DNA of 10,776 nucleotides. Source: Mucilaginibacter sp. Lineage in GTDB: Bacteria > Bacteroidota > Bacteroidia > Sphingobacteriales > Sphingobacteriaceae. The notes under the pieces are model-generated. The model was not told the origin of the DNA, ran no database searches, and was given only the letters and a program-made list of their open reading frames with translations. The translations under genes were made by a program, and so were the position numbers. Positions 1 through 7,711 of this stretch are shown piece after piece. Where the stretch lies: positions 1 through 10,776 of the forward strand of contig JAICXZ010000045.1 of assembly GCA_025934475.1 (NCBI GenBank), in the 5' to 3' direction. Every line of letters starts with the position of its first letter. Position 1 is the first letter of the stretch.

Positions 1-1556
1 AGGCGATTCGTGGACACGGTATCCCCGAGGCAATGGAGCAGATCCTGGTTAACCAGAGCAAGATAAAGCCGGTTATTACCTTCCTCAAACCAATCTCCTC
101 GGCAATTGCCATCGGTACCGGTGGTCCGTTTGGTGCTGAGGGCCCTATCATTGCAACCGGTGGAGCATTAGGTTCTACGCTAGGGCAGATCTTCAAAATT
201 ACTTCCAACGAACGCAAGATAATCCTGGCTGCGGGCGCTACAGCCGGTATGGCGGCTATATTCGGTACACCAATTGCTGCGGTGTTTTTGGCAATCGAAC
301 TATTGTTGTTTGAATTCTCGCCAAAAGCAATCTTACCTGTTGCGTTAGCCTGCATCACGGGTGCTGCGGGACACCACTTATTATTTGATTCGGGACCGGT
401 ATTTCCGATGCCTGATGTGGCAATACCTAGCAATACTGCACTCGCAATTTATAGCAGCATCGGCATTGTGGTCGGCTTCCTGGCCCTTGGCCTTACTAAA
501 ATTGTTTACCTGATCGAAGATTGGTTCGAATTGCTGCCTATTCACTGGATGTGGTGGCCGGCTATAGGTGGCCTGGTCGTGGGTCTAGTTGGCTATTTTG
601 CTCCTCATACGCTGGGCGTTGGTTATGATAATATAATTAATCTGCTTTCTGGTACCTTGCCATTATATCTCATACTTAATTTGTGTTTCCTGAAGTTTAT
701 TTCCTGGGCCATTGCCTTAGGCAGTGGTACATCAGGTGGTACACTGGCTCCATTGATGACTATGGGGGGTGCAGTTGGCGCCATCATGGGCCTTTTGGTT
801 AATATGGTATTTCCTGATGCCCATTTAAGCATACCAATGGCAGCACTCATTGGCATGTCGTCTATGTTTGCAGGTGCATCAAGGGCTTATCTGACCAGTA
901 TTACTTTTGCCTTGGAAGCTACCATGCAATCACATGCACTATTGCCATTGCTGGGAGCTTGTACAGCGTCGTACCTGATCTCGTTCTTTCTGATGGAAAA
1001 CACTATCATGACCGAGAAAATTGCCCGCCGCGGTGTATTTACTCCTGATTCTTACGAGCCCGATCTGCTGCAAAAAATTTCCGTGGCGCAGGTGATGAAT
1101 GAGGAAGACGTAGTGCTGAGTGCAAAAAACACCGTTCGCGAAGTGAGCGAGTGGCTTGACGAAAACCCGCACCAGGAGGATTACCTGATTACCGTAGATG
1201 ACGACGGCTCCTATGCTGGCATTCTCAAGCTGGCCGATCTTTATGTAAGCTGTCCTAATGGTGGCACGCAGCTCAAGTCGATTATTACCAAACCGCGTAT
1301 TTTTCTAAAAAACGAAGACACTTTGCGTATTGCCGTTGAACAAATGGCCAAACATGAGGTGGAAGCTCTGCCAGTGATTTCATCAAAAGGCAATAAAATC
1401 GTCGGAATATTAACTTATCAGGGTATTTTGAGTGCGTACAAGCACAACCTCGAAGAAAACGAGACTGCTAATACGCAAATCTCGCTCAAACGCAGGCGCA
1501 TGAAAATGCTGATCAAGGGCCGCAACCTGATGCATATTAAAGACGTACCCAAATAA
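1..1556 (+). CDS. ClC-family anion channel/transporter with C-terminal tandem CBS domains (5' partial)
   Basis: Integral-membrane ClC protein that would move chloride or a similar anion across the inner membrane. The reading frame is open from the window edge (first full codon at base 3), so the N-terminus is missing. Counting residues from the first in-frame ATG at base 33, the protein shows a GHGIPE motif just before and across that ATG (bases 12-29), GAEGP at 34-38 with the gating glutamate at E36, hydrophobic helices to about 320, and GGTLAP at 235-240. Two CBS domains follow at about 352-405 and 415-470, then a basic tail. CBS pairs usually bind adenine nucleotides and regulate transport. 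By my alignment to E. coli ClC-ec1 from memory, the Cl-coordinating Ser and Tyr are His and Met (M326), the GxFxP Phe is Leu, and the internal proton glutamate is Leu (L90). Anion choice and the channel-versus-exchanger mode are therefore uncertain. A hairpin terminator follows; no functional link to the sugar genes is evident. Confidence 0.93.
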   Translation, partial: AIRGHGIPEAMEQILVNQSKIKPVITFLKPISSAIAIGTGGPFGAEGPIIATGGALGSTLGQIFKITSNERKIILAAGATAGMAAIFGTPIAAVFLAIELLLFEFSPKAILPVALACITGAAGHHLLFDSGPVFPMPDVAIPSNTALAIYSSIGIVVGFLALGLTKIVYLIEDWFELLPIHWMWWPAIGGLVVGLVGYFAPHTLGVGYDNIINLLSGTLPLYLILNLCFLKFISWAIALGSGTSGGTLAPLMTMGGAVGAIMGLLVNMVFPDAHLSIPMAALIGMSSMFAGASRAYLTSITFALEATMQSHALLPLLGACTASYLISFFLMENTIMTEKIARRGVFTPDSYEPDLLQKISVAQVMNEEDVVLSAKNTVREVSEWLDENPHQEDYLITVDDDGSYAGILKLADLYVSCPNGGTQLKSIITKPRIFLKNEDTLRIAVEQMAKHEVEALPVISSKGNKIVGILTYQGILSAYKHNLEENETANTQISLKRRRMKMLIKGRNLMHIKDVPK

Positions 1557-1563
1557 TCTTGAA

Positions 1564-1592
1564 AGCCTGGACCAAATAGTCCGGGCTTTTTT
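1564..1592 (+). terminator. Rho-independent terminator of the ClC gene
   Basis: A 9-bp stem (AGCCTGGAC at 1564-1572 with GTCCGGGCT at 1579-1587, one wobble position) closes a 6-nt loop and runs into a six-T tract at 1587-1592. It starts 8 nt after the ClC stop codon. Its T tract overlaps the reverse-strand stop codon of the convergent DUF4242 gene. The opposite strand lacks a good T tract, so it probably acts on plus-strand transcripts only. Confidence 0.85.
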
Positions 1593-1863
1593 ATTCCGCT
1601 GTTGTCGGGTCTATAACCGCTGCCACTTCAGCTACCGAATTGGCCGGGAATCCACCTTGCTTAGCGTGTTCGCGCACCATTTCTTCATTGGGGGCAATGT
1701 ACACGCAATATATCTTATCGCCGGTTACATAGCTTTGAACCCATTGAATCTCGGGTCCCAGGTTGCGTAAAACGCCGCATGAAGTTTGTGAAATACCTTT
1801 CAATTGTTCGGCAGTCAATTTGCCTGCGCCGGGAATTTCCCGTTCGATTACATATTTGGGCAT
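1591..1863 (-). CDS. DUF4242 family small protein (SCO4226-like putative nickel-binding protein)
   Basis: A 90-residue cytoplasmic protein with no signal peptide or membrane segment. The opening MPKYVIEREIPGAG, the central SCGVLR and WVQSYVT segments, the REHAKQGGFPAN stretch and the VIDPTTAE ending are typical of DUF4242 (PF14026). The Streptomyces member SCO4226 of this family was described as nickel-binding; the metal and role here are not established. The visible candidate ligands are C29, C53 and H66. The length matches the family, which is a single ferredoxin-like domain, so the gene looks intact. It stands alone: convergent with the ClC gene, whose terminator overlaps its last codon, and divergent from the SSS symporter. 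I could not identify a convincing promoter on its side of the shared upstream region. Confidence 0.85.
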   Translation of the reverse strand: MPKYVIEREIPGAGKLTAEQLKGISQTSCGVLRNLGPEIQWVQSYVTGDKIYCVYIAPNEEMVREHAKQGGFPANSVAEVAAVIDPTTAE

Positions 1864-1995
1864 AGGTTTGATAATGAAGTTTCAGAAAATCGATAGGGGT
1901 ATATAAATTTAATTATTTCTACTCCCGAATCAAGCAAGTGCCTGATAATCTTTTTTCTCCGGAAAATTTAATTGTAAATATCACATTTGCCGAAA

Positions 1996-2024
1996 GGTCG
2001 ACAGATTCACTCCCTTGGTCGACA
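1996..2024. promoter_or_regulatory. Tandem GGTCGACA direct repeat, candidate activator site
   Basis: The octamer GGTCGACA occurs at 1996-2003 and again at 2017-2024. The 21-bp period is two turns of B-DNA, so a protein could occupy both copies on one face of the helix. The second copy ends 26 bp upstream of the -35 box of the symporter promoter, a position suited to an activator. Each copy contains the palindrome GTCGAC. The regulator is unknown and none is encoded nearby in complete form. Function is inferred from geometry only. Confidence 0.45.
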
Positions 2025-2050
2025 AAATAAACGATATTATGCCTATGCTA

Positions 2051-2079
2051 TTGACATTGTGAGTAATATCATTTATAAT
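2051..2079 (+). promoter_or_regulatory. Promoter of the SSS symporter gene
   Basis: TTGACA at 2051-2056 and TATAAT at 2074-2079 are separated by exactly 17 bp, a perfect match to the general sigma-70 consensus. It also fits the Bacteroidota pattern loosely: TTG about 20 bp before TATAATTG, one base off TAnnTTTG. Transcription would start near 2086, leaving a leader of about 75 nt before the chosen ATG. TTGACA and the downstream TGTCAA (2080-2085) form an inverted repeat around the promoter that could also be an operator. Confidence 0.6.
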
Positions 2080-2160
2080 TGTCAAATCAACACATAAAAA
2101 CCTGTCGCAATTGGCTTAAACGATAATTTGGCCTGCGGCGAAACCAATTTTAAAACCGAT

Positions 2161-3873
2161 ATGGGCAAATTTCATGCAATTGACTACACTATTTTTGTCA
2201 TTTACTTTTTAATAGTGGCAGGCTATGGGTACTGGGTGTACCACAAGAAAAGGAACAAAGATGTTACTGCCTCGCACGACTTCTTTTTAGCTGAAGGGTC
2301 GCTCACATGGTGGGCCATCGGCGCTTCACTGATCGCATCCAATATTTCTGCCGAACAGTTTATCGGCATGAGTGGTCAGGGTTACGACATTGGTGTTGCT
2401 GTAGCTGCCTATGAATGGATCGCGGCCATCGCGCTTATCATAGTTGCGGTATGGTTTATGCCAGTGTATCTTAAGAATAAAATATACACGATGCCGCAGT
2501 TTCTCACCAACCGGTACAATGAAACGGTGGCCCTGATTATGAGTATTTTCTGGTTGATGCTTTATGTAATCGTCAATCTTACATCAATCTTATTCATGGG
2601 AGAAGTCGCAATTAATGTTCTGATAGGAGGTGATGCTAATACCGGTCACATTATACTTATTGCGTTATCCGTATTTGCCATTTTTATTACACTTGGGGGC
2701 ATGAAGGTGATCGGTTTTACTGATGTTATCCAGGTAAGTGTGCTGATTATCGGAGGCCTTGCGACAACTTACGTGGCGTTAACCGTGGTGAGCAAGTCCT
2801 TTGGTTTTGGCGACAGTGCATTGGAAGGTTTCAACCAACTGATCAAACATGCGCCGGACCATTTTCATATGATATTTGAAAGACCGAACTCCAAATCAAC
2901 TCCACACGAAGTACATAATTATCTTACTATTCCTGGTTTACTGTCGTACGTTGCCGGTATCTGGATCGTCAACCTTAATTATTGGGGCTGTAACCAGTAC
3001 ATCACCCAACGCGCTTTGGGTGCGAGCTTGCCAACTGCACGAAAAGGCATTTTATTTGCGGGATTTATGAAATTGATGATGCCTTTGATCGTAATGCTGC
3101 CGGGCATCGCTGCTTATGTAATGCACCAAAAAGGCATGATACAACACGAAATGCTTGTAAACAGCAAGCACGGTGAAGTGGTACCCGACAATGCTTACGC
3201 GGCAATCCTGGGATTTTTACCAAATGGCATGATCGGTCTTTCGCTTGCCGCGCTTACCGCAGCCATTGTAGCTTCGCTCGCCGGGAAAGCCAATAGTATC
3301 TCAACTATTTTTACGCTCGACCTCTATAAGAAACATTTAAATAAAGAGGCCAGTGAAAAAAATATGGTCATGATAGGGCGTATCGCCATATGGGCAGCCT
3401 TAGCTATCGCTATAATGCTGACCTGGAGCGATTCGCTTGGTATCCAAAAAGGCGGATTTACATTTATTCAAACATATACAGGCTACATCAGCCCGGGCAT
3501 TCTGGCTATGTTCCTCTTAGGTATGTTCTGGAAACGCACGACTGGCGCCGCAGCAGTAACAGGAATAATAACAGGTTTCCTGATGTCGGTTTTATTTAAT
3601 GTGTTCGCTCCACAATGGTTTGGACCGGAAACTTTCCTCTACTCGGCCTATAAAAATACAGAAGGTAATTATGAGATTCCATTCCATGTTTGCATGGGGC
3701 TCTCGTTCTTTTTCACGGCGGCTATAATGATCCTGGTTAGTCTGGGCGGCCCTAAGGTTAATCCAAAAGCGATTTCATTAGATCGTTCAATGTTCAAAGT
3801 ACAGCCTGGCATAATCGCTATGATCGTCGTTACGCTGATGATCATTTCGATCCTGTACGTTCGTTTCTGGTAA
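2161..3873 (+). CDS. SSS-family sodium/sugar symporter (SGLT type)
   Basis: A sodium-driven solute importer of the inner membrane, 570 residues with about 14 membrane segments. It resembles Vibrio vSGLT closely: SNISAEQFIGMSGQGY near 60-75, YEW at 84-86, NLNYWGCNQYITQR at 271-284, FMKL around 304 and FIQTYTGYISPGIL around 435-448. By recall of vSGLT, the sugar-contacting residues appear kept (Q66, E85, N271, K304, Q437), as do the gate tyrosine (Y274) and the sodium-site serine (S372). The serine one turn after the glutamate is alanine (A88). This supports a sugar or sugar acid as substrate, and the next genes degrade uronates, so a uronate or uronate-containing sugar is plausible but unproven. 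An in-frame TTG at 2128 would add 11 residues. I chose the ATG at 2161 because family members begin about 8-10 residues before the first helix, as MGKFHAIDYTIF does here. Own promoter upstream, own terminator downstream. Confidence 0.92.
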   Translation: MGKFHAIDYTIFVIYFLIVAGYGYWVYHKKRNKDVTASHDFFLAEGSLTWWAIGASLIASNISAEQFIGMSGQGYDIGVAVAAYEWIAAIALIIVAVWFMPVYLKNKIYTMPQFLTNRYNETVALIMSIFWLMLYVIVNLTSILFMGEVAINVLIGGDANTGHIILIALSVFAIFITLGGMKVIGFTDVIQVSVLIIGGLATTYVALTVVSKSFGFGDSALEGFNQLIKHAPDHFHMIFERPNSKSTPHEVHNYLTIPGLLSYVAGIWIVNLNYWGCNQYITQRALGASLPTARKGILFAGFMKLMMPLIVMLPGIAAYVMHQKGMIQHEMLVNSKHGEVVPDNAYAAILGFLPNGMIGLSLAALTAAIVASLAGKANSISTIFTLDLYKKHLNKEASEKNMVMIGRIAIWAALAIAIMLTWSDSLGIQKGGFTFIQTYTGYISPGILAMFLLGMFWKRTTGAAAVTGIITGFLMSVLFNVFAPQWFGPETFLYSAYKNTEGNYEIPFHVCMGLSFFFTAAIMILVSLGGPKVNPKAISLDRSMFKVQPGIIAMIVVTLMIISILYVRFW

Positions 3874-3899
3874 GCATTTCAATTAATCAAATCAATATG

Positions 3900-3929
3900 G
3901 CGTCACGGATCACTTCGTGGCGCTTTTTT
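3900..3929 (+). terminator. Rho-independent terminator of the SSS symporter gene
   Basis: GCGTCACG (3900-3907) pairs with CGTGGCGC (3916-3923) in an 8-bp GC-rich stem with one G-U pair and an 8-nt loop, followed by six T at 3924-3929. It lies 27 nt after the symporter stop and separates this gene from the uronate operon, which then needs its own promoter. Confidence 0.85.
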
Positions 3930-3959
3930 ATTATCCGATTTAGCGTATGCAGGTTATTT

Positions 3960-3969
3960 TACACGTGTA
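3960..3969. promoter_or_regulatory. TACACGTGTA palindrome, candidate operator
   Basis: A perfect 10-bp palindrome 112 bp before uxuA. Its second half overlaps a GTATGC hexamer (3967-3972) that is also found at 3945-3950, a direct repeat with a 22-bp period. It could be a regulator half-site array; no regulator gene is in the window to test the pairing. Confidence 0.3.
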
Positions 3970-3973
3970 TGCT

Positions 3974-3987
3974 CGAAAACGTTTACG
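3974..3987. promoter_or_regulatory. LacI-family-like operator upstream of the uronate operon
   Basis: CGAAAACGTTTACG is a 14-bp palindrome with one mismatched pair, centred on the CpG of AAACGTTT. A central CG step in an A/T-flanked palindrome is typical of LacI/CcpA-type operators, and LacI-family repressors often control sugar-acid operons. It lies 94 bp before the uxuA start and 16 bp centre to centre from the TACACGTGTA palindrome. Binding is inferred only. I could not place a convincing core promoter in 3931-4080; TATATTTAG near 4045 is the nearest thing to a -7 box and has no clear -33 partner. Confidence 0.4.
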
Positions 3988-4080
3988 TAAAAACCGGCAA
4001 CCCCAACCACCGCAAACTCTACTACCATTACAACTAAACCCCTATATTTAGCCCACTAATTTTAAAACCATCTATCTCTC

Positions 4081-5274
4081 ATGTTCAGCAATCTTGAGGA
4101 AACATTCCGCTGGTACGGCCCGTCCGATCCGGTAACATTACAAGCTATTTCGCAAGCGGGCGCAACGGGCGTTGTTACTGCTCTGCACCATATCCCCAGC
4201 GGTGAAGTTTGGAGTACCGAAGAAATTTTAAAGCGTAAAAACATAGTTGAAGCAGCGGGCCTGAGATGGTCGGTTGTGGAGAGTGTGAATGTTCATGAGA
4301 GCATCAAAACTGCATCTCCTGATCGTGAGAAATACGCAGAGCAGTATATTGAATCGTTGAGGAACCTGGCCAAATGCGGTATCAAACTTGTGTGTTACAA
4401 CTTTATGCCCGTGTTGGATTGGACACGGACGGATATCGATTTCCGGCTTGCCAACGGCGCATCAGCATTGCGTTTTCATGCACCGGCATTAGCAGCTTTT
4501 GATTTGTATCTCCTCGAAAGAGAAGGTGCTTATACCGAATTCGGCAAACAGCAGCAGGAAACCGCAAAAGAATACCTGGATAGCCTGGACGCTGATCAGA
4601 AAAAGCAGCTCGTGACCAACGTTATGGCTGGGTTGCCGGGAACTAAAGACGTGCTTACGATTGATCAATTTAGAGGTCATCTCGAAAAATATAAAGGCAT
4701 TGATGCCGATCAACTAAAAAAGAACCTGACATGGTTCCTGCAAACAATCATACCGGAAGCAGAGAATGCCGGTGTTAAAATGTGCATCCATCCCGACGAT
4801 CCGCCATTCCCGATCATGGGGTTACCACGCGTGGTGTCGAAGGAAGAGGATCTGGTTGGTTTGCTTAATGCCTGCCCATCACCGTCAAATGGGTTGACTT
4901 TCTGCACCGGTTCGCTTGGAGCTAGAGGAGATAATGATTTGCCTGCAATGATTGACCGCCTGGGAACGCATATTCATTTCCTGCATTTGCGCAATGTAAA
5001 ACGCGAGCCGGATGGTAGCTTTTATGAGGATAACCATCTGGAAGGTAGTTCGGATATGTATGCCATCATGAAAAGCGTGGTGCGCGAGCAGAAACGACGC
5101 GCGGACAGCGGCCGCGATGATGTAGCCATCCCGATGCGTCCTGATCACGGACATAAACTACTCGACGACTTTAATTACGATACCTTTCCTGGCTACTCGG
5201 CTACAGGCAGGCTTAAAGGCCTGGCCGAACTGCGTGGATTGGAACTAGGCATCAAAAACACTTTATACCAATAA
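4081..5274 (+). CDS. uxuA: Mannonate dehydratase UxuA
   Basis: Dehydrates D-mannonate to 2-keto-3-deoxy-D-gluconate in the cytoplasm, the third step of glucuronate breakdown. The 397 residues match the usual length (about 390-400) and form one xylose-isomerase-like TIM barrel. Diagnostic segments are the start RWYGPSDPVTL, GATGVVTALHHIP at 27-39, CYNFMPVLDWTRTD at 105-118, and the metal-site region. By comparison with known UxuA structures, the metal ligands should be H237 (in CIHPDDPP), C275 (FCTGSLG), H302 (FLHLRN) and D355 (MRPDHGH); all are present, so it should be active with Mn2+ or Fe2+. The ATG at 4081 begins the conserved N-terminus. It is first in the operon, 1 nt before uxaC. Unlike many uronate clusters, no fructuronate reductase gene sits beside it. 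Confidence 0.97.
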   Translation: MFSNLEETFRWYGPSDPVTLQAISQAGATGVVTALHHIPSGEVWSTEEILKRKNIVEAAGLRWSVVESVNVHESIKTASPDREKYAEQYIESLRNLAKCGIKLVCYNFMPVLDWTRTDIDFRLANGASALRFHAPALAAFDLYLLEREGAYTEFGKQQQETAKEYLDSLDADQKKQLVTNVMAGLPGTKDVLTIDQFRGHLEKYKGIDADQLKKNLTWFLQTIIPEAENAGVKMCIHPDDPPFPIMGLPRVVSKEEDLVGLLNACPSPSNGLTFCTGSLGARGDNDLPAMIDRLGTHIHFLHLRNVKREPDGSFYEDNHLEGSSDMYAIMKSVVREQKRRADSGRDDVAIPMRPDHGHKLLDDFNYDTFPGYSATGRLKGLAELRGLELGIKNTLYQ

Positions 5275-5275
5275 G

Positions 5276-6676
5276 ATGAAGGCATTTTTGGATGATAATT
5301 TCTTGTTGACTGGCAAAACGGCACAGCGCCTCTACCATGAGTTTGCATCCGATCTGCCAATAATCGATTATCACTGCCATTTGCCACCCGACGAGATTGC
5401 CGCCGACCTCAAATTTAAAAACCTGACCCATGCCTGGCTTTACGGCGATCACTATAAGTGGCGCGCTATGCGGGCCAATGGTATCGACGAGCGATATGTA
5501 ACGGGCCAGGCAAGCGACGAAGAAAAATTTCTGAAATGGGCCGAAACAGTGCCATATGCTCTGCGCAACCCACTTTATCATTGGACGCACCTGGAGCTGA
5601 GAAGGTATTTTGGTACCGATCAATTGCTATCGCCCAAAACGGCCAGGACGGTCTATGACGAATGCTCCGCCAAGCTGCAAACACCTGAATATTCGGTGAG
5701 GAGCTTGCTAACCAAAATGAAAGTCGAAGTGGTTTGTACTACAGACGACCCGCTGGATAATCTTGAGTTCCATAAAAAAATAAAAGCAGACGGCTATCCG
5801 GTGAAAGTGCTTCCCACATTCCGGCCCGACAAGGCAATGAATGCAGACGATGTTTTGGGCCTCAACGCCTATATCGATAAACTGCAGGATATATCAGGCA
5901 CCATCATCTGGGAGTTTGACGCCTACCTCGAAGCGCTTAAAGCTCGTCATGATTTCTTTGGCGCCAATGGCTGCAAGCTGTCCGATCATGGCCTTGAGCA
6001 GTTGTATTCGGCCGATTTTACGGATGACGAAATTGATGTGATCTTCAGGAAGATCCGCCATAATTATACGCTGATGCCGCTGGAAATATTGAAGTTCAAG
6101 TCGGCGATGCTTTACTATTTCGCACAATGGGATCATGAAAAAGGTTGGGTACAGCAGTTTCACATCGGCGCGTTACGTAATAACAATTCCAGGGCATTGG
6201 CTAATCTTGGCCCGGATACAGGATGGGATTCCATTGGCGATTTTAGCCAGGCAAGAGTGCTATCGCGCTTCCTGAATAACCTGGATAAGGATGATCATCT
6301 GGCAAAAACTATCATTTATAATCTGAACCCTGCTGATAACGAGGTGATGGCTTCCATGATCGGCAATTTTAACGATGGCTCGGTTGCCGGTAATGTACAA
6401 TTTGGTTCGGCCTGGTGGTTTTTGGATCAGAAGGATGGGATGACAAAGCAAATGAACGCGCTGTCAAACATGGGTCTGCTGAGCCGAATGGTGGGCATGC
6501 TGACTGATTCACGCAGCTTCTTGTCGTTCCCTCGCCACGAGTATTTCAGACGTTTGCTGTGCAATCTGTTTGGTGAGGATATCGATAATGGAGAATTACC
6601 GGACGACATAGAATGGACGGGTAAGATTGTTCAGAATATTTGTTACTACAATGCCAAAAACTATTTCGAATTTTAG
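5276..6676 (+). CDS. uxaC: Glucuronate/galacturonate isomerase UxaC
   Basis: Isomerises D-glucuronate to D-fructuronate, and usually also D-galacturonate to D-tagaturonate; cytoplasmic. The 466 residues match the family (about 470). It is a member of the amidohydrolase-superfamily barrels: DYHCHLPP at 31-38 carries the metal-binding H33 and H35, VVCTTDDPLDNL at 152-163 and FHIGALRNNNSR at 295-306 are family signatures, and MLTDSRSFLSFPRHEYFRR at 408-426 supplies the conserved aspartate D411. The start ATG follows the uxuA stop after a single base, so the two are almost certainly cotranscribed and translationally coupled. Its product needs a fructuronate reductase before UxuA can act, and that gene is missing here. 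Nothing suggests truncation. Confidence 0.97.
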   Translation: MKAFLDDNFLLTGKTAQRLYHEFASDLPIIDYHCHLPPDEIAADLKFKNLTHAWLYGDHYKWRAMRANGIDERYVTGQASDEEKFLKWAETVPYALRNPLYHWTHLELRRYFGTDQLLSPKTARTVYDECSAKLQTPEYSVRSLLTKMKVEVVCTTDDPLDNLEFHKKIKADGYPVKVLPTFRPDKAMNADDVLGLNAYIDKLQDISGTIIWEFDAYLEALKARHDFFGANGCKLSDHGLEQLYSADFTDDEIDVIFRKIRHNYTLMPLEILKFKSAMLYYFAQWDHEKGWVQQFHIGALRNNNSRALANLGPDTGWDSIGDFSQARVLSRFLNNLDKDDHLAKTIIYNLNPADNEVMASMIGNFNDGSVAGNVQFGSAWWFLDQKDGMTKQMNALSNMGLLSRMVGMLTDSRSFLSFPRHEYFRRLLCNLFGEDIDNGELPDDIEWTGKIVQNICYYNAKNYFEF

Positions 6677-6679
6677 GCC

Positions 6680-7711
6680 ATGGCCGATTCATTGAAAATA
6701 GCTTCAAAGGGCAAGGCGCTCACCTTCGGCGAGCTGCTGCTACGTATTTCACCGGATGATGAGGGCCAATGGCTGAAGGACAACCAGTTCCCGTTTTTCA
6801 TTGCCGGCGCCGAGCTGAATGCTGCTACTGCACTTGCGCTTTGGGGAGTTCCAAGCAAATATGTTACCGCTTTACCGGATAACGGCATGGCCAGGCAGAT
6901 CGTGGCTTTTGAGGAGCAGCAAGGCATTGAAATATCCGTTCGCTACCATGGCAGTCGGTTGGGCTTATACTTTCTCACTAAAGGAAAAGATCTGAAAAAC
7001 GACGCCCTGATCTATGATCGCGCTTATTCAGCATTTTCTGAATTGAAACCGGGGATGATCGACTGGGATAAAGAATTCGAAGGTGTAAGCTGGTTTCATT
7101 TTAGCGCGATTTGTCCGGCTATCAGTCATAATATTGCCGATGTTTGTGAGGAAGCCCTAAGGGTTGCATCGGAGAAAAACATCATCGTTTCCATCGATCT
7201 GAATTACCGTTCCAAGCTCTGGAAATTTGGCAAGGAACCAGTGGACATCATGCCCCGCCTGGTTCAATACTGCGATGTGGTAATGGGCAATGTTTGGGCA
7301 GCCGAAGCGATGCTGGGCATACCGGTTACGCCGAATATTCATGAATCTGGCCAAAGGAGCATTTATTTGAAGGAAGCATTAAGAACTTCGGAGGAGATAG
7401 TTCGCCAATATCCCAAATGTAAAGCTGTGGCCAACACCTTTCGTTTTGATGGTAAGGCAGAAGTAGACTACTACGCGGCCTTATATACCGGAGGCGAATT
7501 TTACAGTTCGAACGAGTACAGTGCATCGCACATCATCAACAAAGTAGGCAGCGGCGATTGTTTTTTGGCGGGTTTGATCTATGGGTTTTATAATGACCTC
7601 GGTCCCGAGCAAACTTTGGAGTTCGCTACCGCCGCCGCTTTCGAAAAGTTGTTCATAGAAAGCGACGTCACCAATTTAGGAGTAAAAGAAATTTGGAACA
7701 GAGTTAAGTAG
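6680..7711 (+). CDS. kdgK: 2-keto-3-deoxygluconate kinase (PfkB family)
   Basis: Phosphorylates KDG to KDPG with ATP; cytoplasmic. The 343 residues are normal for KdgK. As a ribokinase/PfkB fold it has the N-terminal GAELNAA segment (43-49) in the sugar pocket, a DLNYRSKLW segment at 173-181 that is characteristic of KDG kinases, and the C-terminal nucleotide and anion-hole motif KVGSGDCFLAG at 288-298, where D293 is the catalytic base. The usual DTxGAGD signature is varied here to NKVGSGD, which keeps the essential glycine and aspartate. It starts 3 nt after the uxaC stop. Its own stop codon is built into the base of the repeat hairpin that follows. The assignment to KDG rather than another sugar rests on the DxNxR motif and the flanking uxuA, uxaC and kdgA genes. 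Confidence 0.93.
   Translation: MADSLKIASKGKALTFGELLLRISPDDEGQWLKDNQFPFFIAGAELNAATALALWGVPSKYVTALPDNGMARQIVAFEEQQGIEISVRYHGSRLGLYFLTKGKDLKNDALIYDRAYSAFSELKPGMIDWDKEFEGVSWFHFSAICPAISHNIADVCEEALRVASEKNIIVSIDLNYRSKLWKFGKEPVDIMPRLVQYCDVVMGNVWAAEAMLGIPVTPNIHESGQRSIYLKEALRTSEEIVRQYPKCKAVANTFRFDGKAEVDYYAALYTGGEFYSSNEYSASHIINKVGSGDCFLAGLIYGFYNDLGPEQTLEFATAAAFEKLFIESDVTNLGVKEIWNRVK

Larger units (their letters stand above)
1864..2160. promoter_or_regulatory. Divergent intergenic region between the DUF4242 and SSS symporter genes
   Basis: A 297-bp AT-rich non-coding stretch. It holds a GGTCGACA direct repeat and a consensus promoter, both listed separately, and a small TCCGGA-centred palindrome near 1960. 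I see no conserved small ORF or RNA gene in it. The part next to the DUF4242 start (1864-1990) shows no recognisable promoter motif to me. Confidence 0.6.

Noticed and set aside
2128..2160. TTG start adding 11 residues to the SSS symporter.
   Set aside because: The added segment is polar and unlike family N-termini, while the ATG at 2161 begins just before the first membrane helix, as is usual.
5252..5623. A 123-codon reverse-strand open frame over the 5' end of uxaC.
   Set aside because: It lies opposite a well-conserved enzyme gene, resembles no family I know and has no sign of its own promoter; it is a chance antisense frame.
6674..7711. kdgK as a ribokinase or fructokinase.
   Set aside because: The DLNYRSKLW segment and the position between uxaC and kdgA fit a KDG kinase better.
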